64,000 nt of DNA. Origin: an uncultured Alphaproteobacteria bacterium. GTDB lineage: Bacteria; Pseudomonadota; Alphaproteobacteria; Caulobacterales; Caulobacteraceae. The translations under genes were made by a program, and so were the position numbers. Every line of letters starts with the position of its first letter. Within the stretch, counting starts at the first letter, position 1. Shown piece after piece: positions 43,536 to 53,120 of this stretch. The stretch spans positions 124,001 to 188,000 of the forward strand of contig CALETE010000080.1 in assembly GCA_937920085.1 (NCBI GenBank), given 5' to 3'. Under the pieces are notes generated by a model that did no database searches, was not told where the DNA came from, and was given only the letters and a program-made list of their open reading frames with translations.

Positions 43536-45656
43536 ATGTCAGCGAACAAACACTATCGGCGAAAAGCGGTAAGGCGCATCATGATGCTGGGCATGATCGT
43601 GCTTGGCCTCGTCATGGCTGGTGGTGTCAGCTTATTTGCTTACCTAACGCTCAAGGCTGATCAGGCTGAGCTAGCCCACGAGCGCCACATTGTTTCGCGG
43701 CACCTCGACGACTTATCCAACCTTTTGACCCGCCAAGTGGAAACCTTCGGTGCTTGGGATGAGGCCTACAAGGCCTTGTCAGATACGCCAGATCTGGCCT
43801 GGGCGGACATTAATGTCGGGCACTATTTCCTGGATAATCTGAAACAGGACATGGCCGTCGTTCTGGATTCTAACAATCGGCCCGTCAAATTTTGGGCGTC
43901 CCACGATGCGGAGATGACGGACGCGAAATTTCGGCGTCGGGTTGCAGACGTACAGCCCCTTGTGGCGCAGATCCGCGCCCAGGAAGCGGTCAACAACAAT
44001 GTTCCCTACCTCGCTGACCAATTGGGAATTGATGCTGTCCTTTCCAGATCTGGGTTCGTAACTTCCGAGGGGCAGACCTATATGGTTGCCGCGGCAACGG
44101 TTGTTCCTGAGTCAAATCAAGCAGCGCCCCGTAAGGACAAAGCCCCAATAACCCTGGTCTTTAAGAGGCTGAATTCTGAAATTGTGGGAGACCTTTCGGG
44201 TGAAGCTGGTGTTCGCGCGCTGCATCTGGTCGTCGCCAATGGAAGACCACAACCCGCAGAAGTCCCATTGGTGGACATCAATGGCTATGTCGCCAGAAGC
44301 GTCGTCTGGACGCCAAACCGGCCTGGTCTGATGGCATTTGAGGCTGCTGCACCGGCCTCGCTACTGGGCCTGATCATCGTGACCTTAGCTGCGGTTACAC
44401 TGGCCCTTCGCATTCAAGGTATTTTCCGGGACCTGGCTGCGGGTGAAGATGCCCTTGAGCGGACCATGGAAGCCTTGGTACGCGCCAAAGATCAGGCGGA
44501 CTCGGCCAATATCGCCAAATCGCAATTCCTAGCGAATATGAGTCATGAAATTCGCACGCCTCTGAATGGAATTCTCGGCATGGCTCAGGTCATGGCTCGC
44601 CGCGAACTGATACCAGACCAAGCTGAGCGACTGACCATCATCCAGGCTTCCGGTCAAAGTCTGCTCACCGTCCTCAATGACGTTTTAGACTTTTCGAAAA
44701 TTGAGGCTGGGCGTCTGGACGTCGACAATCATGAGTTCGATTTGGTCGATGCAATGGAGGTCGCCTGTTCGACCTTTAGCCCCCTGGCCAGCCAGAAAGG
44801 CATTGCCCTCAAGCTTGAGGTTGAGCAAGCAGCCAAGGGTATGTGGCTCGGTGACGGTGCGCGTATCCGACAGGTCATCGCAAATCTGGTCTCGAACGCC
44901 GTGAAATTCACCCGCGCCGGTGAGATCGTCGTCCACGTTGAAGCTTCGGGTTTGGGTCTGAAATTTTCGGTCCGCGACACCGGCATGGGTATTCCAAAGG
45001 ATCGGATCAGCGATCTTTTCCAGAAGTTCAGCCAGGTGGACGCCTCGACAACCCGGCGGTTTGGCGGGACAGGCCTTGGTCTCGCGATTTCACGGGAATT
45101 GGTCACACTGATGGGTGGCCGGATGACCTTGGAGAGCGAACTCGGTCTTGGGTCAATTTTTACTGTCGAACTGCCCCTCCAGCCCTGCTCTAAATCGCTA
45201 ATAAGTCTCATTGAAGCCCCGACACAGGACCTGGGTCAGACTGGCAGCCCCATCCGAATTCTGGCTGCCGAAGACAATGAAGCCAATCAGGTCATCCTAA
45301 GTGCTCTGCTGCAGCCGATGAATGTCGTGCTTACTATGGTTGGAAATGGCCGCGAGGCCGTGGAGGCCTTGCAGAGAGAAACCTTTGACCTCGTCCTCAT
45401 GGACATTCAGATGCCCGAGATGAATGGCGTCGAAGCAACCTCGACAATTCGCGCTTGGGAGGCCCAACAAGGGCGAACCGCCACCCCTATTCTGGCCCTA
45501 TCAGCCAATGTGATGAGCCATCACATCCTTGAATACAGCAAGGCGGGTATGAATGGTACCGTCGCCAAACCCATCGAGATCGGCAAGATGATTGCTTCCA
45601 TTTCTGCGGTCATTGAGGGTGGGGAGCACGCCCCACCAAAATCAGCCGCTGCCTGA
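43536..45656 (+). CDS. Hybrid histidine kinase with CHASE4-type sensor domain
   Basis: A 706-residue hybrid sensor kinase, from ATG 43536. One membrane helix (about 12-36) precedes an extracytoplasmic sensor with VETFGAWDEAYKALSD, the W-D-x-x-Y signature of CHASE4, and a second helix lies near 265-290. The kinase core follows: FLANMSHEIRTPLNGILG with phospho-accepting His337, the N box LVSNAVKFTRAGEI, G1 VRDTGMGIPKDRI and G2 FGGTGLGLAI. A receiver domain (about 570-690) has LVLMDIQMPEMNG with Asp623 as the phosphorylation site. No output domain or partner regulator lies beside it; a phosphotransfer protein elsewhere is likely. It sits between cobS and cobT, but sensing a corrinoid or cobalt is unproven. 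Confidence 0.94.
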   Translation: MSANKHYRRKAVRRIMMLGMIVLGLVMAGGVSLFAYLTLKADQAELAHERHIVSRHLDDLSNLLTRQVETFGAWDEAYKALSDTPDLAWADINVGHYFLDNLKQDMAVVLDSNNRPVKFWASHDAEMTDAKFRRRVADVQPLVAQIRAQEAVNNNVPYLADQLGIDAVLSRSGFVTSEGQTYMVAAATVVPESNQAAPRKDKAPITLVFKRLNSEIVGDLSGEAGVRALHLVVANGRPQPAEVPLVDINGYVARSVVWTPNRPGLMAFEAAAPASLLGLIIVTLAAVTLALRIQGIFRDLAAGEDALERTMEALVRAKDQADSANIAKSQFLANMSHEIRTPLNGILGMAQVMARRELIPDQAERLTIIQASGQSLLTVLNDVLDFSKIEAGRLDVDNHEFDLVDAMEVACSTFSPLASQKGIALKLEVEQAAKGMWLGDGARIRQVIANLVSNAVKFTRAGEIVVHVEASGLGLKFSVRDTGMGIPKDRISDLFQKFSQVDASTTRRFGGTGLGLAISRELVTLMGGRMTLESELGLGSIFTVELPLQPCSKSLISLIEAPTQDLGQTGSPIRILAAEDNEANQVILSALLQPMNVVLTMVGNGREAVEALQRETFDLVLMDIQMPEMNGVEATSTIRAWEAQQGRTATPILALSANVMSHHILEYSKAGMNGTVAKPIEIGKMIASISAVIEGGEHAPPKSAAA

Positions 45657-45752
45657 ATAAGACACACTCCGGACTGCGCGCCGCTGGCATCTGCGTAAAT
45701 AACCTCGCGCCACGCTTTGCCACGGTCAAAGCTCGGGCTATGAGGGATCACC

Positions 45753-47702
45753 ATGTCGAAGAACCCTGAAAGCCCGATCGAGCCCTTCAAGCGCGCCCTG
45801 GCCAATGCCACGCGATCCCTGGCCGAGAGCCCAGATCTGGAAATCGTCTATTCGGGCGAGGGACCGGTTCTGCAAGGCAATCGGGCGATCTTGCCCCACC
45901 CACCGCGGGACCTGACGCCGGCCGACGCTGCCCGTATCCGCGGCCTTGCCGATCAGATGGCACTGCGGATTGCCAATCACGATCCGGCCATTCATGCGCG
46001 CACGCGGCCTGGATCCGCAGCCGGTCAACCGGTCTATGACGCCCTAGAACAGACTCGTATTGAGGCCCTGGGTGCTAACGCCCTTGGTGGCGTGCGTGAA
46101 AATCTCAGGGCGGTTCATGATGCGGCTTGGGCCAAAAAGGTATTCAATCCGATCGAGGCGCAGAGTAATCCGCCCATCGCTGAGATCGTATCTCTTATTG
46201 TTCGGGAACGGCTGACCGGGGTTGAACCTCCGCTTCAGGCCAAGCCCTTGGTCGACCTATTTCGCGCCGATATTGAAGCCAGGGCCGGGTCTGACATTGA
46301 TAAGCTGATCGACGCGTTGGATGACCAAAAGGCCTTCGCCAAGGTGGCCAGGACCATTCTTCGCGATCTGTCCCTTGGCGATGATCTGTCCGACGCGCCT
46401 GAGCAAGCCGACCAGGATGAGGAAGACGGCGAAGAGGGCGAGGCCGAAGCCTCTGAGGACGGCGACGACGGCGACGGAGAAGGCCAATCTCCCCAGCAAA
46501 CCGCCATGGATGACAGCGAGGCGACCCACCGCGAAAGCGAGGAAGCCGACAGCGAAATGATGTCCTCTGAAGAGGACCCGAATGCCGAAGATTCAGATGA
46601 TCCGCCGGACATGGGCGAGGGCGACCAACCGGCGCGTCCCGACCTCAAGGGCGATGCAAAGCCGATAATCTACAAGGTCTTCACCACCGCCCACGATGAA
46701 GTGGTGTCGGCAGAGGAACTTTGCGAGCCTGAGGAACTGACACGCTTGCGGGCCTATCTGGACCAGCAATTGGCGAGCCTCTCCAGCGTGGTCTCTCGCC
46801 TCGCCAACAAGCTTCAGCGCAAGCTGATGGCCCAGCAGAACCGCACCTGGACCTTCGACCTCGAAGAAGGAATTCTTGACGTCGCAAGGCTCACCCGGGT
46901 GATTGTCGACCCCACAGCCTCCCTTGCCTTTAAGGAGGAGGACGACACCGAGTTCCGCGACACCGTTGTGACCATTCTGATCGACAATTCAGGCTCCATG
47001 CGCGGGCGGCCGATCATGGTCGCGGCGATCTGCGCCGATATTCTGGCGCGGACCTTGGAGCGCTGCGGCGTCAAGACCGAAATCCTCGGCTTCACCACCC
47101 GGGCCTGGAAGGGAGGGTCAAGCCGCGAAGACTGGCTGAAAGCCGGCAAGCCCGCCCAGCCTGGCCGTCTCAACGACCTGCGTCATATCATCTACAAGTC
47201 TGCTGATGCACCTTGGCGCCGGGCACGGCGAAATCTCGGGCTGATGATGCGTGAGGGGCTGCTCAAGGAAAACATCGACGGTGAGGCTCTGATGTGGGCG
47301 CACCAGCGGATGATCGGCCGGCCGGAAAGTCGGCGGATCCTTATGGTCATTTCTGACGGCGCGCCTGTGGATGACTCCACCCTGTCGGTGAATTCAGGGC
47401 ATTATCTTGAGCGGCATCTGCGGGAGGTGATCTCGGAGATCGAAAACAAGAGCCCCGTGCAACTGATAGCAATCGGCATCGGCCACGACGTGACCCGCTA
47501 TTACCGGCGGGCCGTCACCATTGTCGATGTCGAGCAGTTGGCAGGGGCCATTGTCGATCAGCTGGCCGAGCTGTTTGATGAAGAGCCCCGGCGCGTCACC
47601 AAGAAGATGGCGGGTCTGCTTCAACCACCTCCCACCACCCAGGGACCTCAAGGTCCGGTGCGCCGATCGACGTTCAAAGAAGTTCGCAAGGCGGTGGCGT
47701 GA
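45753..47702 (+). CDS. cobT: Aerobic cobaltochelatase subunit CobT
   Basis: A 649-residue CobT from ATG 45753, with GAGGG upstream. The N-terminal domain (1-200) and the C-terminal von Willebrand A domain flank a very acidic linker (about 215-300, mostly Glu and Asp), as in other CobT proteins. The MIDAS metal site is DNSGSMRGR with Asp411. CobT and CobS form the ring complex that activates CobN; CobN is not in the window. Its stop overlaps the GTG of a lipoprotein gene. An aerobic B12 route is inferred from this pair. Confidence 0.96.
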   Translation: MSKNPESPIEPFKRALANATRSLAESPDLEIVYSGEGPVLQGNRAILPHPPRDLTPADAARIRGLADQMALRIANHDPAIHARTRPGSAAGQPVYDALEQTRIEALGANALGGVRENLRAVHDAAWAKKVFNPIEAQSNPPIAEIVSLIVRERLTGVEPPLQAKPLVDLFRADIEARAGSDIDKLIDALDDQKAFAKVARTILRDLSLGDDLSDAPEQADQDEEDGEEGEAEASEDGDDGDGEGQSPQQTAMDDSEATHRESEEADSEMMSSEEDPNAEDSDDPPDMGEGDQPARPDLKGDAKPIIYKVFTTAHDEVVSAEELCEPEELTRLRAYLDQQLASLSSVVSRLANKLQRKLMAQQNRTWTFDLEEGILDVARLTRVIVDPTASLAFKEEDDTEFRDTVVTILIDNSGSMRGRPIMVAAICADILARTLERCGVKTEILGFTTRAWKGGSSREDWLKAGKPAQPGRLNDLRHIIYKSADAPWRRARRNLGLMMREGLLKENIDGEALMWAHQRMIGRPESRRILMVISDGAPVDDSTLSVNSGHYLERHLREVISEIENKSPVQLIAIGIGHDVTRYYRRAVTIVDVEQLAGAIVDQLAELFDEEPRRVTKKMAGLLQPPPTTQGPQGPVRRSTFKEVRKAVA

Positions 47703-48688
47703 AGCCCTGGGTCCTGGCCTTTTGGCTATTGGCTGTCGGGGCTTGCGCCCAACCTGCCGCCCTGCCTGTGGGGCCGATGGCGGCGGGTGCTTCAATTGCC
47801 CTGTCAGCGGACGCCGTTGCGCTCAACCCTGATGACGTGAGCCTCTCTCGGGTGGGACACTTTGCCTATTCAGGCGGTCTAAACATCACCTCGAAGGCCA
47901 CCTCACAGCTTCATGGGCTTTCTGATTTGCGGGTAATGCCCAGTGGAGCGCTCTACGCGGAAAGCGATGAGGGCGGGTTCTTTTCAGCGCGGCTGGTCCT
48001 AGATCCAAAAGGACGGCTGGTTAGCCTGAAGGACGGCGAGCTCACCGCCCTCATTGGCGTAGATGGCAAGCCCCTGCCCTCCAAGCAGGAGTCTGATGCC
48101 GAGGGCTTGGCCATTCTCGAGAATGGCGACCGGCTGATCAGCTTCGAAAGACACCACCGCATTCTGCTCTACCCTGCCCAGGGTGGCAGCCCGCATGAAG
48201 TTCCATCCCCTCAGGCAAATTTCCCCAATAATGGAGGCATGGAGGGCCTTGCCGCCAATCCAGCCAAGGGGCCAGACGCCTATATGGTGGGCGGCGAAGT
48301 CTCCGGCGAAACCTGGAACTGCACCCTATCCAAGGGGTGCGAACCGGGCCGGGTAATTAGCAAGCCTGATGACTTTAAGCTGGTGGCCCTGGCCCCCCTG
48401 CCGGGTAGCCGATTGGCCTATCTGCTGCGGGCTTGGGATCCCATTCGGGGTAGCCGGATTTCCTTAGTCATTGCTGCTGAGGATGGCGGAATTATTGACC
48501 AACTCGACCTGCAACCGCCGCTGACAGTCGACAATTTCGAGGGCCTCGCCGCACTGCCCGGTAAGGATGGTGCGGTACGCTTCTATCTGATTTCAGACGA
48601 CAATTTTGAACCCTCGCAAAGAACCCTACTATTGGCTTTTGATTGGAAGCCATCACCTGCAGGGCCCAAAGCGGCCGCAAAAGGATAG
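47699..48688 (+). CDS. Phytase-like domain lipoprotein
   Basis: A 329-residue protein from GTG 47699 that overlaps the cobT stop (GTGA). A signal with lipobox LAVGAC (Cys16) predicts a lipoprotein. The rest is a beta-propeller-like 'esterase-like activity of phytase' domain: LHGLSDLRVMPSGALYAESD, DAEGLAILENGDRLISFERH, GGMEGLAANP and NFEGLAALPG. The family is little characterised and a phosphatase or esterase function is only suggested by name. It is often found directly after cobT in alphaproteobacteria. Confidence 0.88.
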   Translation: MKPWVLAFWLLAVGACAQPAALPVGPMAAGASIALSADAVALNPDDVSLSRVGHFAYSGGLNITSKATSQLHGLSDLRVMPSGALYAESDEGGFFSARLVLDPKGRLVSLKDGELTALIGVDGKPLPSKQESDAEGLAILENGDRLISFERHHRILLYPAQGGSPHEVPSPQANFPNNGGMEGLAANPAKGPDAYMVGGEVSGETWNCTLSKGCEPGRVISKPDDFKLVALAPLPGSRLAYLLRAWDPIRGSRISLVIAAEDGGIIDQLDLQPPLTVDNFEGLAALPGKDGAVRFYLISDDNFEPSQRTLLLAFDWKPSPAGPKAAAKG

Positions 48689-48692
48689 ACCC

Positions 48693-49436
48693 GTGAGCCG
48701 AACAGACGTTTCCATTGAGACCCGCGACGGCTCTGCCCGCGCCTTTACGTTTACGCCCTCCAGTGGCGAAGGGCCCTGGCCAGCGGTGATTTTCTACATG
48801 GACGCTCCGGCCATTCGACCGGCCCTGTTTGAGATGAGCCAGAGACTGGCGGACGCTGGTTATTTCGTCCTTCTGCCGGACATGTTCTGGCGGGCGGGGC
48901 CCTATGAGCCCATCGACATAAAATCCATCAAGTCCGACGAGGAGCGGCGGGCACTTTTTGGGAAGTTCTTCGCGACCACCAGCCCTGAAAAAGGCATGTC
49001 CGACACGGCGGCCTTCCTAGATTTTCTCACTGCCCAGCCCCAGGTCAAGGGAAGCAAGGTCGGCGCGACGGGGTATTGCATGGGCGGATCAGCGGTGATC
49101 CGGGCGGCTGGAAACTTCCCCGACCGTATTGCCGCCGTTGGTGCCTTCCACGGCGGCGGTCTGGCGACAGACGCTGAAGACAGCCCTCACCTGCTGGCCC
49201 CGAAGATCAAGGCCAAGGTCCTTGTGGCCGGGGCCGACTTCGACAAGGGCTTTGACGACGCCCAGTGCGCGCGCTTGGACGCCGCCTTCAAGGACGCTGG
49301 CGTGGACGCTGAGGTCACGATTTATCGCGGAGCCAAGCATGGCTATGCCCCGCCAGACATGCCGGTTTATGACGAAGAGGCCTCAGAGCGTCACTGGCGC
49401 GAACTCCTGGCCCTATTTGCCGAGACCTTGCACTAA
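48693..49436 (+). CDS. Dienelactone hydrolase family protein
   Basis: A 247-residue alpha/beta hydrolase from GTG 48693, with AGGA upstream. The nucleophile elbow is GYCMGGSAV with Cys129, the Cys-type nucleophile of dienelactone hydrolases. An acidic residue in AGADFDKGFDD and the histidine in YRGAKHGYAPPD complete the triad. Relatives cleave dienelactone or other small lactones and esters. It follows the phytase-like gene by four bases and ends convergent with the GH42 gene, overlapping by four bases. Confidence 0.9.
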   Translation: MSRTDVSIETRDGSARAFTFTPSSGEGPWPAVIFYMDAPAIRPALFEMSQRLADAGYFVLLPDMFWRAGPYEPIDIKSIKSDEERRALFGKFFATTSPEKGMSDTAAFLDFLTAQPQVKGSKVGATGYCMGGSAVIRAAGNFPDRIAAVGAFHGGGLATDAEDSPHLLAPKIKAKVLVAGADFDKGFDDAQCARLDAAFKDAGVDAEVTIYRGAKHGYAPPDMPVYDEEASERHWRELLALFAETLH

Positions 49437-51376
49437 GCGATCTCCCAAGCTGCCACCGCGCCTGGCGCAAGATCGCGACCGCCTAACAGGAACTGGACAC
49501 CCTCAGGTGCTGGTGCAGATCGCATTTCGGGCGCGAAGTTGATGGCAAACCGCACGCCGTCTCGGTCGCGGGTCCTTACACCTTCCGGCATGGGGGTGAG
49601 GGTCAAGCCTGCCTGCCCCGCAAGGCGGGCCACTATCTGATCCATCAGCTCTGGCCCAGGCCACGTAGCGAGATAGTGCCAACGCCCATCAGCCACCCAG
49701 GCGGGCTTGCCATCCTCGAAGGTCGCTAGGGCCGTAAGGTCGGTTTCCAAATCATCGCGCCAGAGCTTTGCCTCAAAGGTCCGGCCGTCGAGGATGACCT
49801 TTGGCTCGGCCCCCGGACGCAGGCTTTCCACCCGCACCACCCTGGCCGCAAGATGAGTTTGCAGTGGTCCTGGACCAAGGTCTGAGGGAATATGTCCGTC
49901 TTTCGTGCGCGAGCCCGTCCTGGGCCCACAGACGATGACGGCCCCTGAGGCATTCAGGCGCGCAAGGTCTTCCTCTGACAGAAAAGGCAAGGTCGGCGCG
50001 ACGATCAGGTCATAGCCAGACATGTCCCCGTCTGGGGCGAGTATGTCCACGTCCAGCCCCGCCCGTCGCAAGGCGCTATAGGTCTCAAAAGCCAGGAAGA
50101 GCGCTCGAAAATCCCGGGCATGCGGCTGGATCTTGGTCAACCAGTCGGCCTCATAGGAAAACACCAGGGCGACCCGTGAACGTCGACAGGGCCCAAGCTC
50201 TGGGAAGGTCTTGAGCTCCTCTGCCACCTGCTGGGCTTCAGCCCCCCCCTGGTCGAGCACATTATCAGGTCGGTTTAGGCCGGCGTGCATCTGCTCCTGG
50301 GCGAAGGGTGCCTGCCGCCAGCGGAAATAGGACACCAACTCTGCACCATGGGCGAAGGCTTCCCAGGTCCAGGCGCGAACCATGCCGGAGATCGGAGCCG
50401 GATTATAGGTCGCCCAGTTCACTGGACCAGGCTGCTGTTCCATCACCCACCAGCGCCCACGGCCACAGGCGCGATAGAGGTCGTGGTGAAAGCCGGAAAT
50501 GTCGGGATGGCCCTGGCGCAGATAGCGCAGCTTGTCCTCATTGGACCCGCCAAACATCTCAAGGAAGCCAAGGGGATAGGAGTCCCAGGTCGCCACATCC
50601 AGGTCGCGGCCGACGTCGAAATGATCGAACTCCGTATAGAAGCCCATGAAATTATGGACAATATCCCGGCCCGGCGACAGGCGACGAAGTATGTCCACCT
50701 GCAGGCGGTTGAAGCTGACCACCTCGTCGGAGGCGAAGCGGTTATAGTCGAGACGATGGCTGGGATTGGCCTCGGTCACCGTCAGGTTCGGGGGCTCAAC
50801 CTCTTCAAAGCTGCGATAGGCCTGGGACCAGAAGACAGCCCCCCAGGCGCGGTTGAGGGCCTCGACCGACTGATACCGGGCCCCGAGCCAGGTCCTGAAC
50901 CCCGCCGCTGCGTTGGGCGAATAGCTGAGGGTCGTATCGTGGCAGCCAAACTCATTATCGGTCTGCCAGGCAACAATGGCGGGATGGCGGCCATAGCGCT
51001 CGGCCATGACGGTGACGATCCGGGCGCACTCCCGGCGATAGGCCTGGCCGGAAAAGCAATAATGGCGGCGCGAGCCATAGCCCCTGACGCGGCCATCCTC
51101 ACCCACGGCCAGCATGTCGGGGTGGGCGTCCACCAGCCATTTGGGCGGGGTCGCTGTCGGCGTGCCAAGGACGACCTTCAGACCTGCGGCGGCTAGGGTG
51201 TCTATCGCCAGGTCCAGCCAAGCCCAGTCATAGCGCCCGGGATCTGGCTCCATCAGGGCCCAGGCAAACTCGCCGATCCGGACGTGGGAAATCCCAAGGG
51301 CCGCCATGCGCGCAGCGTCGTCGGCCCACATGTCCTGGGGCCACTGTTCGGGATAATAACAAACACCGAGACGCAT
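49433..51376 (-). CDS. Beta-galactosidase, glycoside hydrolase family 42
   Basis: A 647-residue GH42 enzyme from ATG 51376 (MRLGVCYYPEQWP, the standard family opening). The TIM barrel has WQTDNEFGCHDT with Glu142 as acid/base and WWVMEQQPGPVNW with Glu313 as nucleophile; the typical A-W-x-W and Y-F-R-W segments follow. A C-terminal trimer domain and beta domain end it. There is no signal peptide, so it acts on imported galactosides and releases galactose. It diverges from the galactose-oxidation operon starting at 51499, which suggests shared control. Confidence 0.94.
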   Translation of the reverse strand: MRLGVCYYPEQWPQDMWADDAARMAALGISHVRIGEFAWALMEPDPGRYDWAWLDLAIDTLAAAGLKVVLGTPTATPPKWLVDAHPDMLAVGEDGRVRGYGSRRHYCFSGQAYRRECARIVTVMAERYGRHPAIVAWQTDNEFGCHDTTLSYSPNAAAGFRTWLGARYQSVEALNRAWGAVFWSQAYRSFEEVEPPNLTVTEANPSHRLDYNRFASDEVVSFNRLQVDILRRLSPGRDIVHNFMGFYTEFDHFDVGRDLDVATWDSYPLGFLEMFGGSNEDKLRYLRQGHPDISGFHHDLYRACGRGRWWVMEQQPGPVNWATYNPAPISGMVRAWTWEAFAHGAELVSYFRWRQAPFAQEQMHAGLNRPDNVLDQGGAEAQQVAEELKTFPELGPCRRSRVALVFSYEADWLTKIQPHARDFRALFLAFETYSALRRAGLDVDILAPDGDMSGYDLIVAPTLPFLSEEDLARLNASGAVIVCGPRTGSRTKDGHIPSDLGPGPLQTHLAARVVRVESLRPGAEPKVILDGRTFEAKLWRDDLETDLTALATFEDGKPAWVADGRWHYLATWPGPELMDQIVARLAGQAGLTLTPMPEGVRTRDRDGVRFAINFAPEMRSAPAPEGVQFLLGGRDLAPGAVAAWEIA

Positions 51377-51498
51377 GAGGGGAACTCCGCGGGTAAGAAT
51401 CGAACATTCGCCGCAAATAACGGGCTGTCTCTTGCGAGTCGCGGCAGATTGAAGGAAGGCCTGAAAATACGATCTTGGGCAATCGGGGGAGCCAAGCT

Positions 51499-52377
51499 TT
51501 GACACATGTGCGCTGCGTCGCCCAAGGCGAGGATGAATTGGGCGAAGGCCCCGCGTGGTCTGCCGCAGAGGGACGGATCTATTGGTTCGACATTCAGGGC
51601 AAGCGCCTCAACTGGCTTGCGCCTGCGGACGGCCTACGGGGCGGATATGACCTCCCCGTCAGGGGCAGTGTGGCCACGCCCTGTGCGCAAGGGGGCCTGA
51701 TCCTGGTCACCGAGGCAGGCTTGGGCCGGTTCGACCCGCAAACCGGTAAGCTAACAATTGAAGCGCCTATGGACCTTGGCCCAGGCTTCCGCACCAATGA
51801 CGGCAAGATCGATGTTGCCGGCAGGCTCTGGTGGAGCAGCATGGACGACGATGGCGGCAAGCGGCTGGGCAAGCTGTTTCGCACAGACCCCGATGGCATT
51901 ACCCATGTCATCCTAGATGACGTTCATATCGCCAATACGGTCTCCTGCAGCCCGAAAGGCGAGGCCTACTACTTTGCAGACTCAGTGAAGCGGACTCTTT
52001 GGCAGTTCCCCATGTCAGCGGGGGGCGATCTCGGATCACGCACGGTTTTCGCAAGCACGGAGGGCGAACCTGGAGCGCCAGATGGCTCGGCAGTGGATGC
52101 AGAGGGCTATCTCTGGAACGCCCAATGGGGTGCCTGGCGGATTGTGCGATACGCCCCGGATGGTCGCATAGACCAGATCATTCCCATGCCTGTGGGCCAG
52201 CCAAGCAGCTGCGCCTTTGGCGGACCTAGGCTAGAAACTCTCTTTGTTACCTCCGCGCGGGAGAATTTGAGCCCGGCAGACCTTGAGGCCCAGCCCTTGG
52301 CTGGCAGTCTGTTCGCCTTCGAACCCGGCGTACTTGGCTTGGCCCTGCCCGACTTTTCCGGGAAACTCAGCCCATGA
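51499..52377 (+). CDS. SMP-30/gluconolactonase-family lactonase
   Basis: A 292-residue beta-propeller lactonase. TTG 51499 is chosen because GGGGGAG lies seven bases before it. Metal ligands are recognisable: the Glu in DELGEGPAWS, the Asn in FRTNDGKIDVAG and the Asp in GSAVDAEGYLWNA. The family opens sugar lactones. In this operon, galactonolactone produced by the adjoining dehydrogenase is the expected substrate. Its stop overlaps the ATG of that SDR gene. Confidence 0.9.
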   Translation: MTHVRCVAQGEDELGEGPAWSAAEGRIYWFDIQGKRLNWLAPADGLRGGYDLPVRGSVATPCAQGGLILVTEAGLGRFDPQTGKLTIEAPMDLGPGFRTNDGKIDVAGRLWWSSMDDDGGKRLGKLFRTDPDGITHVILDDVHIANTVSCSPKGEAYYFADSVKRTLWQFPMSAGGDLGSRTVFASTEGEPGAPDGSAVDAEGYLWNAQWGAWRIVRYAPDGRIDQIIPMPVGQPSSCAFGGPRLETLFVTSARENLSPADLEAQPLAGSLFAFEPGVLGLALPDFSGKLSP

Positions 52378-53120
52378 GCGCCATCTATCCCAGTCTGAAG
52401 GACAAAACTGTCTTCGTCACCGGTGGTGCTACGGGCATTGGCGCGGCCTTGGTCCGGAGTTTTCACGCTCAAGGTGCCAGGGTTGGCTTCCTCGACCGCG
52501 ACGCCACGGCGGGCGCAAGCCTGAGCGCGGCCCTGGCGGGTAGCTGGTTCGCGGCCTGCGACGTCACCGATGTGGGGGCGCTACAGGCAGTTCTAGCGGC
52601 CGCCTCGCGCGACCTGGGGCCTATTCAGGTGCTCATCAACAATGTCGCCGATGATACTCGGCACATCGCCACAGAGACGGGCGCAGATCTTTGGCGGCAG
52701 CAGCTGGCGGTCAATCTCGATCCAACGTTTCTGGCTGCCCAGGCTGTGCACGGCGGCATGAAGGCAGGGGGCGGCGGGGTCATTCTCAATCTCAGCTCGA
52801 TCAACGCCCTGCTCGGCCCTGCAGGCATGCCGGCCTATGTGGCGGCCAAGGGTGCGGTCAATGCCCTCACCAAGGCCCTGTCCCGGGAATGGGGAGAATA
52901 CAATATCCGGGTCAACGCTATTTCGCCGGGCTGGGTCGTTACTGAGCGGCAGCTGGCCCTTTGGCTGACCCCGGAGGCGGAGGCCGATTGGATGAAGCAG
53001 GTCGCCCTGCAAAAGCGGATCCAGCCAAAGGACGTCGCCGCCCTAGCCCTATTCCTGGCCTCCGACGAGGCGGCCATGATCACAGGCCAGAACCTCGTGA
53101 TTGACGGTGGACGAACATGA
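52374..53120 (+). CDS. SDR-family sugar dehydrogenase (probable galactose 1-dehydrogenase)
   Basis: A 248-residue classical short-chain dehydrogenase. The nucleotide-binding motif is VTGGATGIGAALV, NNVAD replaces the usual NNAG, and the active site has Ser in NLSSINALLG and the YVAAK tetrad. ISPGWVVT and LVIDGGRT match the family. From context it should oxidise galactose to galactonolactone with NAD(P)+; the substrate cannot be told from sequence alone, and xylose or arabinose dehydrogenases look alike. It overlaps both neighbours by four bases. Confidence 0.88.
   Translation: MSAIYPSLKDKTVFVTGGATGIGAALVRSFHAQGARVGFLDRDATAGASLSAALAGSWFAACDVTDVGALQAVLAAASRDLGPIQVLINNVADDTRHIATETGADLWRQQLAVNLDPTFLAAQAVHGGMKAGGGGVILNLSSINALLGPAGMPAYVAAKGAVNALTKALSREWGEYNIRVNAISPGWVVTERQLALWLTPEAEADWMKQVALQKRIQPKDVAALALFLASDEAAMITGQNLVIDGGRT

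Noticed and set aside
50285..51196. A 303-codon + strand ORF
   Set aside because: It is antisense to the GH42 gene, whose catalytic residues are intact; GC-rich DNA commonly gives such long antisense frames.
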